Assembly (NCBI GenBank): GCA_039704465.1
Contig: JASFAU010000001.1
Location: 1,550,001 to 1,614,000, forward strand
DNA length: 64,000 nucleotides
Direction of reading: 5' to 3'
DNA from: Plasmodiophora brassicae
Taxonomy: Eukaryota; Endomyxa; Phytomyxea; Plasmodiophorida; Plasmodiophoridae
Shown: positions 42,103 to 53,207 of the stretch, in pieces
Layout of the letters: every line of letters begins with the position of its first letter
How positions within the stretch are numbered: the first letter of the stretch is position 1
Notes under the pieces: model-generated
What the model was told of the DNA's origin: nothing
The model's database searches: none
Seen by the model: only the letters and a program-made list of their open reading frames with translations
Made by a program: the position numbers and the translations under genes

Positions 42103-42374
42103 CTGGACTTCAGCCCCAGAGCCCCGCCTCCCAATCTGGCTCGCACCGGATCCCGTCGGACGCTGCGAGTGCGTGCCACACACGTTGATATTCGTTACAC
42201 GACGCAGGGGCCCTGGGGATGGCAGCTCGAACGGCGATCGTGGACAACCTCATAGCTGGGCCGTATGTTTCGCAGCGCGGATGACGTGGCGCGGATCCCC
42301 TTGACCTGCTGTGGACCACCTCGATTACGTCGTACCTACTGTACGTCCAGCGCGATCTGGCCACTGTCGGAAAA

Positions 42375-43581
42375 ATGCGCCTTGCTGAGAGGCGTCACCG
42401 GGGTTCTCGAGCCCGTCGCCTCCTGCAGGACCGTTGCCTGCTGCTGTGGCGACGATCGAAACGTGTAGCCTGGCAGCCACGACCGTGCCCCGCGGCCGTC
42501 TCCATTGCCGTCGGGGTCAATGACGTTGCCGCGGTCGGCCTGACGGACCATTCGATTGCGGTGCTGGATGTGGCCGATAGCCTCCGCCTTCGTCATCGCC
42601 TGCTGGGTCATACCAGGACGCCGTGGTCGCTCTGTTTCCACAACGACCACTGTCTTGCCAGCGGGGACCTCGCTGGTGAATGCCGCCTGTGGTCGGTCCT
42701 TGATGGCGCGTGCACGGCCGTCGTCGACTTTTCCGAATGCGGGTCCATTCGGAGCCTCCTCGACCTGAACGGCCGCTTCTGCATGGCCCAGTCCCGACGT
42801 ATTTCACTTGCCAGCATCACCACTCTGCCATGCCCGGTCGGAGTCCTCTTCGAAGCCCCTCTGCGATCTATCGTTGCCGCGGTTGCCTGCGGCCCCATCG
42901 TTGTTGTCGCCATGGAGGGTTCGCAGGGCACGGCCTCCCTGGAATTCATGAGGTACGACGAAGCGGCGTGCACGTTGACGGATACCCGGGCACGACTGCG
43001 ACACGTCATCGTCTACACGAGCGCGAGCCTCGCTGTCCGCGGTGACGTTCTGGCGTGCTGCCGGAAGGATCCCACTGGGCCGACGCTGGCAATCGTGTCC
43101 GTACGACATGGCGACGACTCATTCGGGCAGGTCCTTGCATCGTGCCCGGTCATGGAGGTAGGCGCATTCCGCCGTGTTCGCGTCGTTTACGTCACGTTCG
43201 GATCCTGGGTGCTAGGCGGAATTCTCGACGTGTATTCGGTTTACGTTATCGGGCGATTACGTCATTGTTGGGTTTGGCGTCAGCAGTCGTCGCATGGTGC
43301 GGGAGCGCCTAAGGGCAATCAGGGACGGCGACGTTGTCGACGATAACCGGTACGTCGTACGAGGGGTCTACTCTGCCAGCGATCTTCGTAAGGTAGGCCC
43401 TCCCTGTTCATGCGCCGTGCGTCCTACACGTCCGTGCGCGTTCTGACCTGGTACCCGGCAGGTCGGATCCATGCGGGGGGACGTCTCGGATGGCATCAAT
43501 ACGATTGCATTCAGCAGTACCGGCCAGCCTGCAATTCTGCAGGCCACGGTGATGGCGGGCGTTCAAGCGTTCATTGTCTAG
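42375..43581 (+). CDS. WD40 protein, AMBRA1-like
   Basis: Coding is clear from about 42500: AAVGLTDHSIAVLDVAD, then LLGHTRTPWSLCFHNDHCLASGD and GECRLWSVLDG. This matches the first blades of AMBRA1-type proteins (G-H-x-R-T-P-W-x-x-x-F-H). Two introns are well supported, 43158-43215 and 43393-43461. They join CPVME to FSTCIRFTLSGDYVIVGFG and SASDLRK to GINTIAFSSTGQPAI, which are the last blades; the stop is at 43579-43581. The middle is divergent. The N-terminus is not fixed: an earlier ATG at 42265 in another frame and a small upstream intron are possible. AMBRA1 is a substrate receptor of CUL4-DDB1 and an autophagy regulator; that role here is inferred only. Confidence 0.55.
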
Positions 43582-43678
43582 TACTGTACATCGTGCCGAC
43601 AATGCTGTCAAAGCTGGCCTTCATTGCGATGTGTGTTTGCGTACGGAAGAGTTTGCACTTGATCGGCTTTCGGCATGC

Positions 43679-44425
43679 CTAGCAGATAGCAATGAACAGG
43701 GCCGCCCCAATCGCCAGGATGGAGACGATGGCGCCTCGTTCCGCGTGGCCTGTCGCCGCAGTCGAGCCTTTGCGGTTCCTGAAGGTGAACCTGGACGTCG
43801 ATCCCCTCCGGGCGTTCCCCCCGGATGACGACGATCCGAGCGTCTGGGAGTCCCACCCGTTGCTCTGATCGTCGCAGTCATCAGCGCTTTGCCGTTGACG
43901 CTGCATACCAGGTGGGCCGTCCGGGCAATCAGCCCCGTTCATGCCACCTAACGGAGCCTGGGCCTGACCGAACGCGCTCGACGCTGCCCCAGGGGGGCAG
44001 TCCAAGCCTGTGCCTTGCATGCCTTGCTGTGACATGGTCGGGGCCGGTCCCTGCTGGGCGAAATTGTTCACCAACGGCTGCGGTGCCGGTGCACCTGGCG
44101 GGCAGTCCTGCGCTCCCTGTTGGCCGAACGGGCGCCCAAACGAACCTTGCTGGGAACCAGGGCCTGGGCGCTGCTGGGTCGTTGCACTGTACGCGACCTG
44201 GCTGCCTTGCTGCATTTGCTGTTGCTGTTGAGGCCACTGGTTCCCATTGCCGGGTTGCTGGCCGCCGCCGTAAAATTGCTGTTGCTGTTGTTGTCCTCCG
44301 AATTGTTGCTGTTGGGCGCCGAACTGAGACATGGCGCCGCCCTGGCCGGAATAGGACCCGGGCTGGCCAGCGACGACGCCACAGGCAATGCCGAGGGCGA
44401 GGACGAGCAGAGTTTGGGAGTTCAT
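43679..44425 (-). CDS. Secreted Gln/Gly-rich protein with three DCPPGA-like motifs
   Basis: 248 residues, no intron. Signal peptide MNSQTLLVLALGIACGVVAG; Gln-rich stretch (about 35-95, QQQQFGGQQQQQQFYGGG); three short Cys motifs spaced about 45 residues apart (DCPPGAP, DCPPGAA, DCPDGPPG); a Ser/Asn/Arg segment; and a hydrophobic C-terminus (GAIVSILAIGAALFIAIC). The tail could be a GPI signal or a membrane anchor. Probably a cell-surface or wall protein. No family was recognised. Confidence 0.65.
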   Translation of the reverse strand: MNSQTLLVLALGIACGVVAGQPGSYSGQGGAMSQFGAQQQQFGGQQQQQQFYGGGQQPGNGNQWPQQQQQMQQGSQVAYSATTQQRPGPGSQQGSFGRPFGQQGAQDCPPGAPAPQPLVNNFAQQGPAPTMSQQGMQGTGLDCPPGAASSAFGQAQAPLGGMNGADCPDGPPGMQRQRQSADDCDDQSNGWDSQTLGSSSSGGNARRGSTSRFTFRNRKGSTAATGHAERGAIVSILAIGAALFIAIC

Positions 44426-44656
44426 GGTCGAGAAGCTGTGTTTGAATTGTGCCGGAAGGCAGATGGCCGCATCGGAACGTCAAACGGTTGGCGGTGACTC
44501 ATGCCCTGCCGTGACACAGTGTCGTCAAACACCACCGGGACTGGGACGGCGCCTGGCACGCTGCCGGTTCCTCTGTACCATTGTCGACGGGGGCATCGGA
44601 GCGAACCTGCGGTGGGGCATATCGACGGAAACCTGAACGTGCACGTGCGACATCGT

Positions 44657-46165
44657 TCATTGGGATATACGAACGCCAGCAGTCACGATAGGCGCTATTC
44701 GGGCTTGCGGCGCTCGTGCTCGTGATGGTGGCCCTCGTGCTCGTGATGGTTGTGCCAGCATGACGCGACAGTAACTGGTGAGGGCACGGGACGTTCCAGC
44801 TCCTGACCAGAAGACGACCCAGCCAACCCTTGTGTACAGGAACGAGGTCGCGCCAATAGCGACGAAACAAACGAAGGTGATCATCGACAGCGACAGGCAC
44901 AGCGTCCAGCGGTTCAGGCGCCGCAGGAAGTGGACCATGTCATTCGGCGGGGACACGTCCATGCTGATGGTATTAACGGTACGCCAGGCATGCTTCTGGA
45001 ATTTCAGCGCCTGCACGAGGAACTGGATACCGACGGCCAGCTGCATGACCATGATCAGCGCTGTTGTGAGCTGGTTGATGTACAGAATCTGGACGTGGAG
45101 TGCCGTGCATAACGACGTCCCCGTGTCAAGGACGACGGGAAGGACACCAAGCGCCACCTTCGCGAACGAGTGCTTGTCGAGGAACTCGCCGAACCATGAA
45201 TCGCGTCCGCACCCAGGCGTCTCTTTGATGATGGTCGTCCAGAGGAGCGCGCTGAGGACGTCGCAGGCGAACCCCCACCCGGACAGGGCGGTGATGAAGA
45301 ATTCCGTCATCTCATACGGGAGGACGGCGTTGCTCTGCCACCCTCCGATGCCGATGACGGCGCACATGATAGGCGTCGTCATCAGTTCGATCATGAGGAT
45401 CAGGTGGACAATGGAAAGCTGGCTCCGAATGAAGCTCAAATAACGCGTTCGCGTCCGCATAGTGGGCATCGGGAACCGTTTGAAGAACTCAGCATTGATG
45501 ATCTTCAGGTGCCTATGAAGGAACAAGCAGGCGAACGCGAAGGCGGCCCCGAAGACGGTCGTTGGTATCCAACGCATCGGGACTTGGACGTACCATCGGA
45601 AGTAGAAGCCGTCCCAGTTGCTGACATCCGGCTGTACGCTGACGATGATCCGGCTCCGTTGCCCAGTGTCAACCATGTAATCGATCAGCGAGATGGCAGG
45701 TCGAGCTGGCTGTTCCACCGCAACGAAGAGCATGTTGTTGCCAGCGGCGTCTGGCTGGTATGGGTTGCTGGAGTAGTAGTTGAACGGAACGGAAACGTCG
45801 TATCCGTTCGGCCAGACGCCGATCCAGGCTACGACCCCCTTCTCCTGCAGGTGTCTGTACATCAACGACGCAGGGCATCGTACGACGCCGTTCGAGGGTA
45901 TCTGGAACACGATGCGGCCTCGAGCGTCGTCTGGGATGCTGTCCGATTCGGGGCTGCAGAACGAATCGCCATTCACGACCATCAGTTCGGACGTGACGTT
46001 GACGACGACTGGGTCGGTGCCCTGTGGGCCGAGGTACTTGTTGTAGGGGACGCTACGCATGCGAAGCCCAGCAAACGGGGAATCGGCCGGCTCGACAATG
46101 ACCATCGCCGAGTCGCCCATCCGCAGCACGTTCAGGATGAGGATGATGACGCCCAGTTTCGGCAT
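44657..46165 (-). CDS. Seven-transmembrane protein with signal peptide and ectodomain
   Basis: 502 residues without introns. Signal peptide (MPKLGVIILILNVLRMGDSA), then an ectodomain of about 190 residues with two cysteines and a PA-domain-like segment (GRIVFQIPSNGVVRCPA, KGVVAWIGVWPNG). It ends before the first membrane helix (TTVFGAAFAFACLFLH). Seven hydrophobic segments can be counted (about 210-450), the last two WTLCLSLSMITFVCFVAIG and VGWVVFWSGAG. A short basic cytoplasmic tail follows. The topology is that of a receptor of the GPCR type, but no conserved GPCR motif was found. A G-alpha gene lies 7 kb away. The role as a receptor is inference. Confidence 0.65.
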   Translation of the reverse strand: MPKLGVIILILNVLRMGDSAMVIVEPADSPFAGLRMRSVPYNKYLGPQGTDPVVVNVTSELMVVNGDSFCSPESDSIPDDARGRIVFQIPSNGVVRCPASLMYRHLQEKGVVAWIGVWPNGYDVSVPFNYYSSNPYQPDAAGNNMLFVAVEQPARPAISLIDYMVDTGQRSRIIVSVQPDVSNWDGFYFRWYVQVPMRWIPTTVFGAAFAFACLFLHRHLKIINAEFFKRFPMPTMRTRTRYLSFIRSQLSIVHLILMIELMTTPIMCAVIGIGGWQSNAVLPYEMTEFFITALSGWGFACDVLSALLWTTIIKETPGCGRDSWFGEFLDKHSFAKVALGVLPVVLDTGTSLCTALHVQILYINQLTTALIMVMQLAVGIQFLVQALKFQKHAWRTVNTISMDVSPPNDMVHFLRRLNRWTLCLSLSMITFVCFVAIGATSFLYTRVGWVVFWSGAGTSRALTSYCRVMLAQPSRARGPPSRARAPQARIAPIVTAGVRISQ

Positions 46166-46198
46166 AGCCGCTGAATGCTCGAGTACTGTGGTTCGACC

Positions 46199-47608
46199 TC
46201 AAGGTACCGCGATTAGCAAAGTTGCATGACCGATGGACCTGTGGTTCCAGGTGGCACCAGATGACGGATGCGGTCTGCGGGAACGGCACCGTCCCCTCGC
46301 CACACCAGGCGAATCCGGATACATTAACAGCGGGTGTTTAGTGGATGCCAACCGGGAACTCACTTGAAGAAACGCACGGGCGACGGCCGGCATGACGTAA
46401 CTTGTGCAGGCCCTACAGATCTTGCCAGTCGCTCGGCAGCGTCCACAGAGGCGGCTTCGTTTGCCACTCATGATCCAGTCCAGGACGTCGCTCTGCTGCG
46501 CCCACACCGGTTCGACAATCGGGAGCATCCGTGGGCCCAGCGCCTCCAGGAACGCATCGATGGACTCGAACGGCACCAGGGTACTGTCCTCAACGGGCTC
46601 TGCCGACACGACTGTGTTCCGCAGCGTGTCGGTCGACGCCGGATCGGGCTCGTAGCCGTCAAACAGAACCCAGTACGTCTTGCGCATGGCGAACTCGGTC
46701 AGCGGCTTGGTGACGGCATGGCGGCCCCGGAACCGGTCTAACATCACGCCCAGCATCTGCGTTTCGAGTCGGCGGATGCTAAGGTGCATCCGCATCAGGA
46801 CCATGCCGCCGGGGCGCACATGCCTCAGCGCCAGTTCCATCTGGGCCAGGTGCAGGTGGTCCTTCAGGTCGGCGTGCTCGCTCTCGTCCGACTGGTTGGA
46901 CCCACTGATCGTGATACCGACAATGGCAAGGTCGAAGCCGCCGACGGGAACAACGTCGGCCCTGAACCCGTTCTTCGCCACCGCCAGAATATCGTCCTGA
47001 ATGGCAACAAACCGCCCAGACGACTCCAGCGTCGCAGGAAACACGTTGCCACCGGCTTCCGGTGCCAGCGACACGCCCACGCCTCTGACGCGATCATCAA
47101 CGTCCAGCAGCAACGCTGTCATTCCGCCAGGGGCAAATCCCATATCAAGGAAGGTGAAGGATCCCTTGGACGCGACAGCCTTCGCTGCACGGCCGACGTA
47201 CCCAACGCCTACGTCGATGTCGGCAGCATAGCGAAGGAACCGGTTGAACAACGGGGCGACGTTCTGCTGGCACGAATCCCATCGCGCGGCGCCTCGGTCG
47301 TTCGACGACGCGGGCGGCCTGCGGAAGCAATTCTGCACTTCCGGGTTGGTTTCCGCTCGCCGACGCGTCTTGCACCATCGACGGAATACTGTGCTGCGCG
47401 AGCTGAACCAGACCGCGATGGCCACCGTCTCGGGCGAATCCAGGTACGCGTGCTGCGGGCATCGTCGGGCGTTGCCCAGGATCCATTCCGCGCAGCGTGG
47501 CCCGCATTGAGCGGGAATAGCAGCGTCATCGTCACTGATGGAAGCGATGACTTCCTCTGGCTGCTGCTCCTGCGGTGCTTGCCGACGGTGCGGCGGCACG
47601 TACGCCAT
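46199..47608 (-). CDS. FtsJ-like Rossmann methyltransferase
   Basis: The frame is open from 47779; the ATG at 47608 (MAYVPPHRRQ) is chosen as the first with normal protein text, giving about 469 residues. A SAM-binding motif I is seen as FTFLDMGFAPGGMTALLLD, close to the D-x-x-x-A-P-G-G-[FM] of FtsJ/RrmJ enzymes. Then FVAIQDDILAV, FDLAIVGITISGSNQ and RHVRPGGMVLMRMHLS, the motif VI-like strand. The N-terminus has Cys/His residues (CGPRCAEWILGNARRCPQHA). A C-terminal C-x2-C...C-x2-C cluster (LCGRCRATGKICRAC) may bind zinc. The last 60 codons after a perfect GTGAGT could be intron plus a missed exon. Substrate unknown. Confidence 0.55.
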   Translation of the reverse strand: MAYVPPHRRQAPQEQQPEEVIASISDDDAAIPAQCGPRCAEWILGNARRCPQHAYLDSPETVAIAVWFSSRSTVFRRWCKTRRRAETNPEVQNCFRRPPASSNDRGAARWDSCQQNVAPLFNRFLRYAADIDVGVGYVGRAAKAVASKGSFTFLDMGFAPGGMTALLLDVDDRVRGVGVSLAPEAGGNVFPATLESSGRFVAIQDDILAVAKNGFRADVVPVGGFDLAIVGITISGSNQSDESEHADLKDHLHLAQMELALRHVRPGGMVLMRMHLSIRRLETQMLGVMLDRFRGRHAVTKPLTEFAMRKTYWVLFDGYEPDPASTDTLRNTVVSAEPVEDSTLVPFESIDAFLEALGPRMLPIVEPVWAQQSDVLDWIMSGKRSRLCGRCRATGKICRACTSYVMPAVARAFLQVSSRLASTKHPLLMYPDSPGVARGRCRSRRPHPSSGATWNHRSIGHATLLIAVP

Positions 47609-47694
47609 CGGGCCCACCGGGGCGACAAACACGCAATTACGCACTGCGTGGAGTGCGATGCAGCTCCACTGTGTACGAAACGTGGTGCGGATTT

Positions 47695-48264
47695 CTATTG
47701 ATAGTCCTTGAGAGCCTGCTGCAGCTGCTGGAACTCGTTCTTCAGGGCGTCCATGTTGATTCGACTGGCGATCCGCCATTGCCTGTATTGCTCAAGGGCG
47801 GAGCGCGCTGAGCATAGTTCGGATTCGAGCTGCCGGACGCGGTCCTCCAGGCTGCCGTACGCCTTGTCGTCTCGGGCGTCTTCCCTCGCGTTGCTGATGG
47901 TCATGAGCGCCGCCGTGGCCCGCTTCAGGTTGTGCTCCAGGTGGCGGTTTTCCGTCATGGTTCGTTCGATGGAGCGGACGCATAGTTCCTGACGACCTCT
48001 GACAACGAATGCCAACTCGTCCTGGATGTTCGTTCCGGGGACGATGCCTTCCGAGGCGTCAACCGGAACGAGACGGTAGATGACCACGTCGTTCTGCTCG
48101 ACGTGCATCTGCTGGGCGCACGCCTGTTGTACTTCGCATGCTTTACTAGCCGTGTCCACCACCAGATCAGTGGACAGCAACAAGTGGATCGGGATTCGGT
48201 GGCCTGCGGCACTGCCGCTTGGAACACCTGCTTCGTTGACGCCTTCGCCTGCCCTGGACGTCAT
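47695..48264 (-). CDS. Uncharacterised protein with C-terminal coiled coil
   Basis: 189 residues. The N-terminal half is beta-rich (IHLLLSTDLVVDTA, VEQNDVVIYRLVPVD) and could be a small ubiquitin-like or PB1-like fold. The second half is a clear coiled coil (RTMTENRHLEHNLKRATAAL, LEDRVRQLESELCSAR, ALKNEFQQLQQAL). It lies upstream of the FtsJ-like gene on the same strand, with 86 bp between stop and chosen start. No family was recognised. Confidence 0.5.
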   Translation of the reverse strand: MTSRAGEGVNEAGVPSGSAAGHRIPIHLLLSTDLVVDTASKACEVQQACAQQMHVEQNDVVIYRLVPVDASEGIVPGTNIQDELAFVVRGRQELCVRSIERTMTENRHLEHNLKRATAALMTISNAREDARDDKAYGSLEDRVRQLESELCSARSALEQYRQWRIASRINMDALKNEFQQLQQALKDYQ

Positions 48265-48526
48265 CTTCCTTGTCGTACTGTACAGACGCTGTCAGTGCCA
48301 CAGCCCGTCTGTTGCAGACTCTGTCCCTGCAGGTGCACGCTACAGAAGGGTTGCGCTCTCATCGGCTACGCTGGCCTGGACCTCGCATCCTAGGCGCACC
48401 AGCAGGATCGATAGACGGATTCTTGCTCATTCACGTTGTCACTGGCACTGACTGCTTCAAGTCCCATGCGCGTTCAGTGATCATACGATTCGGTGGACGG
48501 CGAGCCCGCCCGATATGGGGTGTGCC

Positions 48527-49108
48527 ATGTCGTCCGACATTGATCGTCTCGAACGCGCCCTTGAGCATCAGAACGACCAGTTACTACTTATGGCTCAAGG
48601 TTGCTACTGGCAGGCTCTCGGCGGAGCGCATAGAGTACATGACATAGGCGGAATGTGTAATGAACAGAACGAGGCTCTCCTCGAGGAGATTCGCGGTATG
48701 CTGGCCGACAGGCGAGCGGAACCCGGGACACTTTCACAATCGCAGGTACGCGACAGGGCCTGCCAAATCATCAAATACCAATCCGGGCATTCCAGGTCGC
48801 GTCTATTGTTTCCGATGTGACTTCGGCACTACGAGTTCTTCTCCACCAGGCGAGTTACACGGGACACCGCATCGAAATGCTTAGTGCTGATGTACCCGTC
48901 GCCAGGAGTACGTCTCCAGGTCGCAAGAGGCGGCCGACCTGTTGGCCGAAATTCGGTCAGCGTCGGCACCGGCCGTAAAGGCGTCTGAGAACACCATGTC
49001 TCAGCCCGTTGCCCGCGCCGACCTTCGTGATCTGAAGCTACGCATCGTACGCGAACGAGCGGCACGCAAAGCCACGCCGACCCATGGACAAACACGCCCG
49101 CCCGTCTG
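48527..49108 (+). CDS. Small helical protein, gene structure tentative
   Basis: Starts MSSDIDRLERALEHQNDQLLLM. A likely 48-nt intron (48600-48647) leads to NEQNEALLEEIRGMLADRR and LSQSQ. After a second, longer non-coding stretch (from about 48748) coding seems to resume with EYVSRSQEAADLLAEIRS near 48910 and runs through LRDLKLRIVRERAAR to a TGA at 49106-49108. The parts are all amphipathic helix. The middle junctions do not fit the usual 50-60 nt intron size cleanly, so an exon is probably missed. Function unknown. Confidence 0.4.
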
Positions 49109-49825
49109 ATGATCTACAGCAAACACGAACAGCCATGGCGGAACAGGATGCGCTCCCAAGTCTTTACAATGTACGCTAATTAACAATTGGATGGATTGGA
49201 GTGAGATGGCTGGCGATACGTTCTGGAAGCAGCGCCTCAGTCCCGCAGACAGGTATACAAGAGGCTCTACGGTACCGTTATGATTCAGCAGCAGTAGGAG
49301 TTACAGATGACTGAACGCCGACACGATCGAGATGAAGCGTCACGACAATGATCCCTGCAGGCACACAATCACATCAAGCCAGGACGGCGAAGTATATCGT
49401 CCAATGGGTCCGTACGCTGTTCCTGCGGAGGCGCCCCAGCGCTCGTCCTGTTGCCGGTGAGGTGCGCGTACGACCCGGCGCGCCGCCGACTCGACAAATG
49501 CTGCGGTATTCGCTGCAGACGGCACTGCCCGGCGTCGTTGTGGACAGCCATCGCGATTCCACCCGCTTCGGTAATCGTTCCCCGCAACGCGCGCGCCGCG
49601 GCTCCAATTTGCGCGACGGCGTTGCCCCGACAGAACGGGGAACAGGCCAAACTCGGCGCTGGCGGGGCAGCCTACAGCGCGACACCTACTACGTATACCT
49701 GCGCAATCAGTCACATACGGTGACGATGAAGACGACGCGGACCATGCGAGGTGAGAAGGCAGGGAGACGACAATTAATACATTGACAATATACATTGGCA
49801 ACGCCGTGTCTAGGACCGTCATCGA
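49109..49825. other. Intergenic, no supported gene
   Basis: GC-rich in the middle, which keeps several minus-strand frames open (49340-49822). None shows consistent protein text or family similarity. The left part has a short plus-strand ATG (49206, MAGDTFWKQRLSPADR) that could begin an unresolved exon. Confidence 0.35.
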
Positions 49826-52800
49826 CTATGTCGGCACCTTACGGGACAGCGGGATCACATGGCGCAACGGGCACTCGCCCTGGAACGTCGCAATCGAATC
49901 GATCGAGCGACCGTCGTACGCGGGCGAGTTGCGTCCCAGGATATGGGTCGACAGTTTGGCACGCGTCGCGGTTCCGACCAGCTTGGTGAGTAGGGAGACC
50001 AGATCACGGCGCTTGATACGGTCCGCCGTGTCGACTTCACGATCGATCCGGTCGAAAACGTACGTCTGGGCAACGATTTCTGCCCACAGGCGGTCGTGCG
50101 TCGCAGACAGGCTGAAGTCTTGTGCCTCTATGTCCATGACAAACCCTTCGATGTGGTTGTCCAGCGACTCGGGCGTCATCGACGATATTGCGGGCATCAG
50201 TTCGTCGCGAATCCAGTCATCAACGGCCGATTCGCATTCCATGGCGGAATACTTCGCAGACACAACCTCGATGGTAAGGCCAAGAACGCCATCAGTGTTA
50301 ATGTGGTCCATGGTAACAGTGTAGCCGAGCTGCGCTCGCGTTCGAAGCGCGTCAAAGCACATCTCGCTTGCGATCCGCTGGAGAAGCTTCAGGCGGGTTC
50401 TGTCAGGGACGGTGTCGACTCCGAGCTGATAGTACGACACATGAGCAGAGTTGTCTTCATGCTCGTTGAATGACGACTGGGCACGGCAGGAGCACGATCC
50501 TTTCGGCAGCAGTAAAACCGACAGAGCCGTCTGCGGGATGTCTTCGTCTCGAGTACGACCACCAGGGGCATTCCAAGCTGCTTGCAAATCGTTCGCGAAC
50601 GTATCAGCATCAGCGGCGCTAACGTTGCCGTGGATAAACCCTTCGATGAACGTTGACGATCGCAGGCGTCGCAAGACCTCGGCTACGTCAGAGAGCTGAA
50701 TGCGGTCCAGTGCTTCTCGAAGCTCCTCAATCGAGTACTTTGGCACCTGAAGCACGCGTAGGCGTTCATAGGTGACTTGTTCAGCGGGTGCGAAATATGC
50801 CGACGCCCAGCCGACTTGCAGGCGTTCCTTCACCAACGCGAACCTGTCAGCAGTGAACTGCGCTTGCAACAGCGACTGGGGCGACTGAAACAGAATGTGC
50901 TGCGTGAACTCGAACAGACGATCCGTGAAGCCATCCGCCTGGAACTCCATGCACCGACGAGTCTCACGAATCGACATGGACAGTTCGGCAACCTCTCCTT
51001 GGTACAGGTACTCCATTAGGGAATCCTCCAGCAGGAGTGCAATCAAACGCGATGAAACAGCCGCCACAGGAGAATCGTAGACGGACGCGCTGTAGAAACG
51101 CAGTGAGATATAGGCACGCGGCGTCTGATGGCGTTGTTCGAGGAAGTGCCACATGCGAAGGTTGCCCCGTTCCAAGATAACCTGAGGATACGTCGGGTCA
51201 GATGGCCCTCGCGGAACAAGTGTGAAACTCTTCGGGATAAGGGGAGAGCGCTTGGGAAGAGTCAGAGCTGGATCCACCGCTAGGGAAAGATCGTCCATGA
51301 AATCTGACGCAAGACGGGATTCGCGGTACTTTGTCCCAAACCAGGGTTCAGTCTGGAACGTTTCACTGTCGTCGGATGGTCCAACAAGGATAACGAGACA
51401 GTTCTGGATATTCAGCTTGGCACCGACAGCTATCATCCGATCAGGAGAAAACGTTTGCCATACGATAGGACCGCGAAGGATGTCGCCCCATGGGTATGTC
51501 TGCATGGCAATCGCGACAGATTCCGCCGTTTCCACGGGATCCTTCTGCTCAGCCCACTCGAACGATGCACAACTCATCGAACGGTACTGCTCCCAAAGAT
51601 CCGATTGAGGGCCGGCATCAACGACCAGTTTGATGTAGGCCATGATCGTCTTAAGCACCGACTGCCATCGCTCAAATCCGGCCTTTGACAAGACAACACT
51701 GATCGTGAACAGAGAGTACAGGTTGTTCTCGTAGGTCTGCTCATGGCCAACGCCAGCTGACAAGCTGGAAGCAAGGCCGCGATCGCGAAGGACAGAGATT
51801 GCCGAACCATGGCCTTCGTCGCCGATCACTTCACCCCAGTAGGCAGCTGGTACTGAAGCGTAGTGCTGGACCAGTGACGGCAGCGGGAACACGAGCTCTA
51901 TCGAATACGTTTCCTTGACGGGAACGACTTCGAAGAAGTTCGACTGAGTGACGTCGAACGGCCCCAACTCGAGCAACGCCGGATGATACGCCGTCTGCGG
52001 CGTCGAGTTTGGAATGGCATTCAGCGATGCGCAGATTCCACGCTCAGCCTCATCGAGGTCTTCGGTCACGACGACCAGGTTCATACGGGACGCTGAATAA
52101 TGGGTCGTATGAAATTCCCGCAAGGCCTGAGCAATCTCAACGTCGCTTGCACCGCCGAGCGACTGTTCATTGCCCCAGCCGAACTTTTGCAATGGATGCT
52201 CGGGCCGCGCCGCATGGCACATCACCTGGACAACCCGATGCTCGTCGACTTGCAGACCTTCCTGGAATTCCGCATCAACCGCCTGAACACAGTACAAAGG
52301 TTATATGCCGGTGGATCGTTGCGCGCCGGCACACGACGAACCTGACGCTCGCGAGCGATCGCATCGGGTGACAGCAGCGGATCGATAAAGAAATCGGCAA
52401 ATCGGTCCAGCGATTCGACCAAGTATTCAGGGTGCTGCAAACGAAATTAGACGTGCAAACGGAACGTCGCGGCTTATAGAGTACAATTTCGTAGAAGTAG
52501 AGCGTCGTCTCTTCGCTGGTGTGCGCGTTGGAATATCCGCCGTGCTCAGACAGGAACGACTCCCATTCATTCTCGCCTGGGTATTTCGTCGTCCCCAAGA
52601 AAAGCCTGTTGAAATTTGTCAGACCATGGGCACATACTCAACGCGCGGTGCTGTCAATGGACATGTGCTCAAGAAGATGTGCCAGCCCGGGGAGGTTATC
52701 GGGATCGCGAAAATGCCCAACCGAAACGGCCAGAGCCACGGCGGACGGCCTCCTGACGTCGTCGCCCCCGTCGGAACTCGAATCATCGTCGCCCCCATCG

Positions 52801-52955
52801 GAACTCGAATCATCGCCGCAGTCGTCGCCTCGCGGCTCGTGCTGTACCAGGGTGACCCGCAGCCCGTTCGGCAGCGTCATCCGCCGATACACACGCCCAT
52901 CGTGCGCCGACTGCACCAGCGCATCCGTCGGCCGCGTGAAACAGTCGACCGGCAT
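49826..52955 (-). CDS. M16 zinc metalloprotease, insulysin (insulin-degrading enzyme) type
   Basis: Four exons (52955-52663, 52605-52485, 52434-52342, 52282-49826) sum to 2964 nt and 987 residues, near the roughly 1000 usual for insulysins. The inverted zinc motif HLLEH (about 93-97, in GLAHLLEHM) is followed, after a 57-nt intron, by LFLGTTKYPGENEWESFL and GGYSNAHTSEETTLYFYEI. Then come LDRFADFFIDPL and AVDAEFQEGLQVDE with the distal zinc glutamate region. The C-terminal half contains further M16 domains (LGYTVTMDHINTDGVLGL). The enzyme degrades short peptides in a closed chamber. An Asp/Ser tandem repeat (GDDSSSDGG units) interrupts the N-terminal strand region. The start at 52955 is preferred over 53153. 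Confidence 0.92.
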
Positions 52956-53207
52956 CAGACTGAAAAGACTTTGACTGTGCAAGTTCGGCCCTGATCGGAG
53001 AACGACTCGGTGTCCATTTGCTGTTTTTGCGGACGGAGTTCCCGAGACAGCCACTGCCACGGGCCTGCCACTTCTGCGGAGGCGCCCATGGATCCCGAGC
53101 ACGTCCTCTGCTGACCTGATCGTACAAGTATTCGCCGGGACCAACTGAACCAAACGGTTCGTCGTAGATTAACGGTAGGATTCCATGGGATATTCCATGC
53201 AATCGTT

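Noticed and set aside
52755..52815. 24-bp tandem repeat in the M16 protease as a separate element
   Set aside because: It encodes an in-frame Asp/Ser/Gly loop (GDDSSSDGG units) of the protease and is explained by replication slippage.
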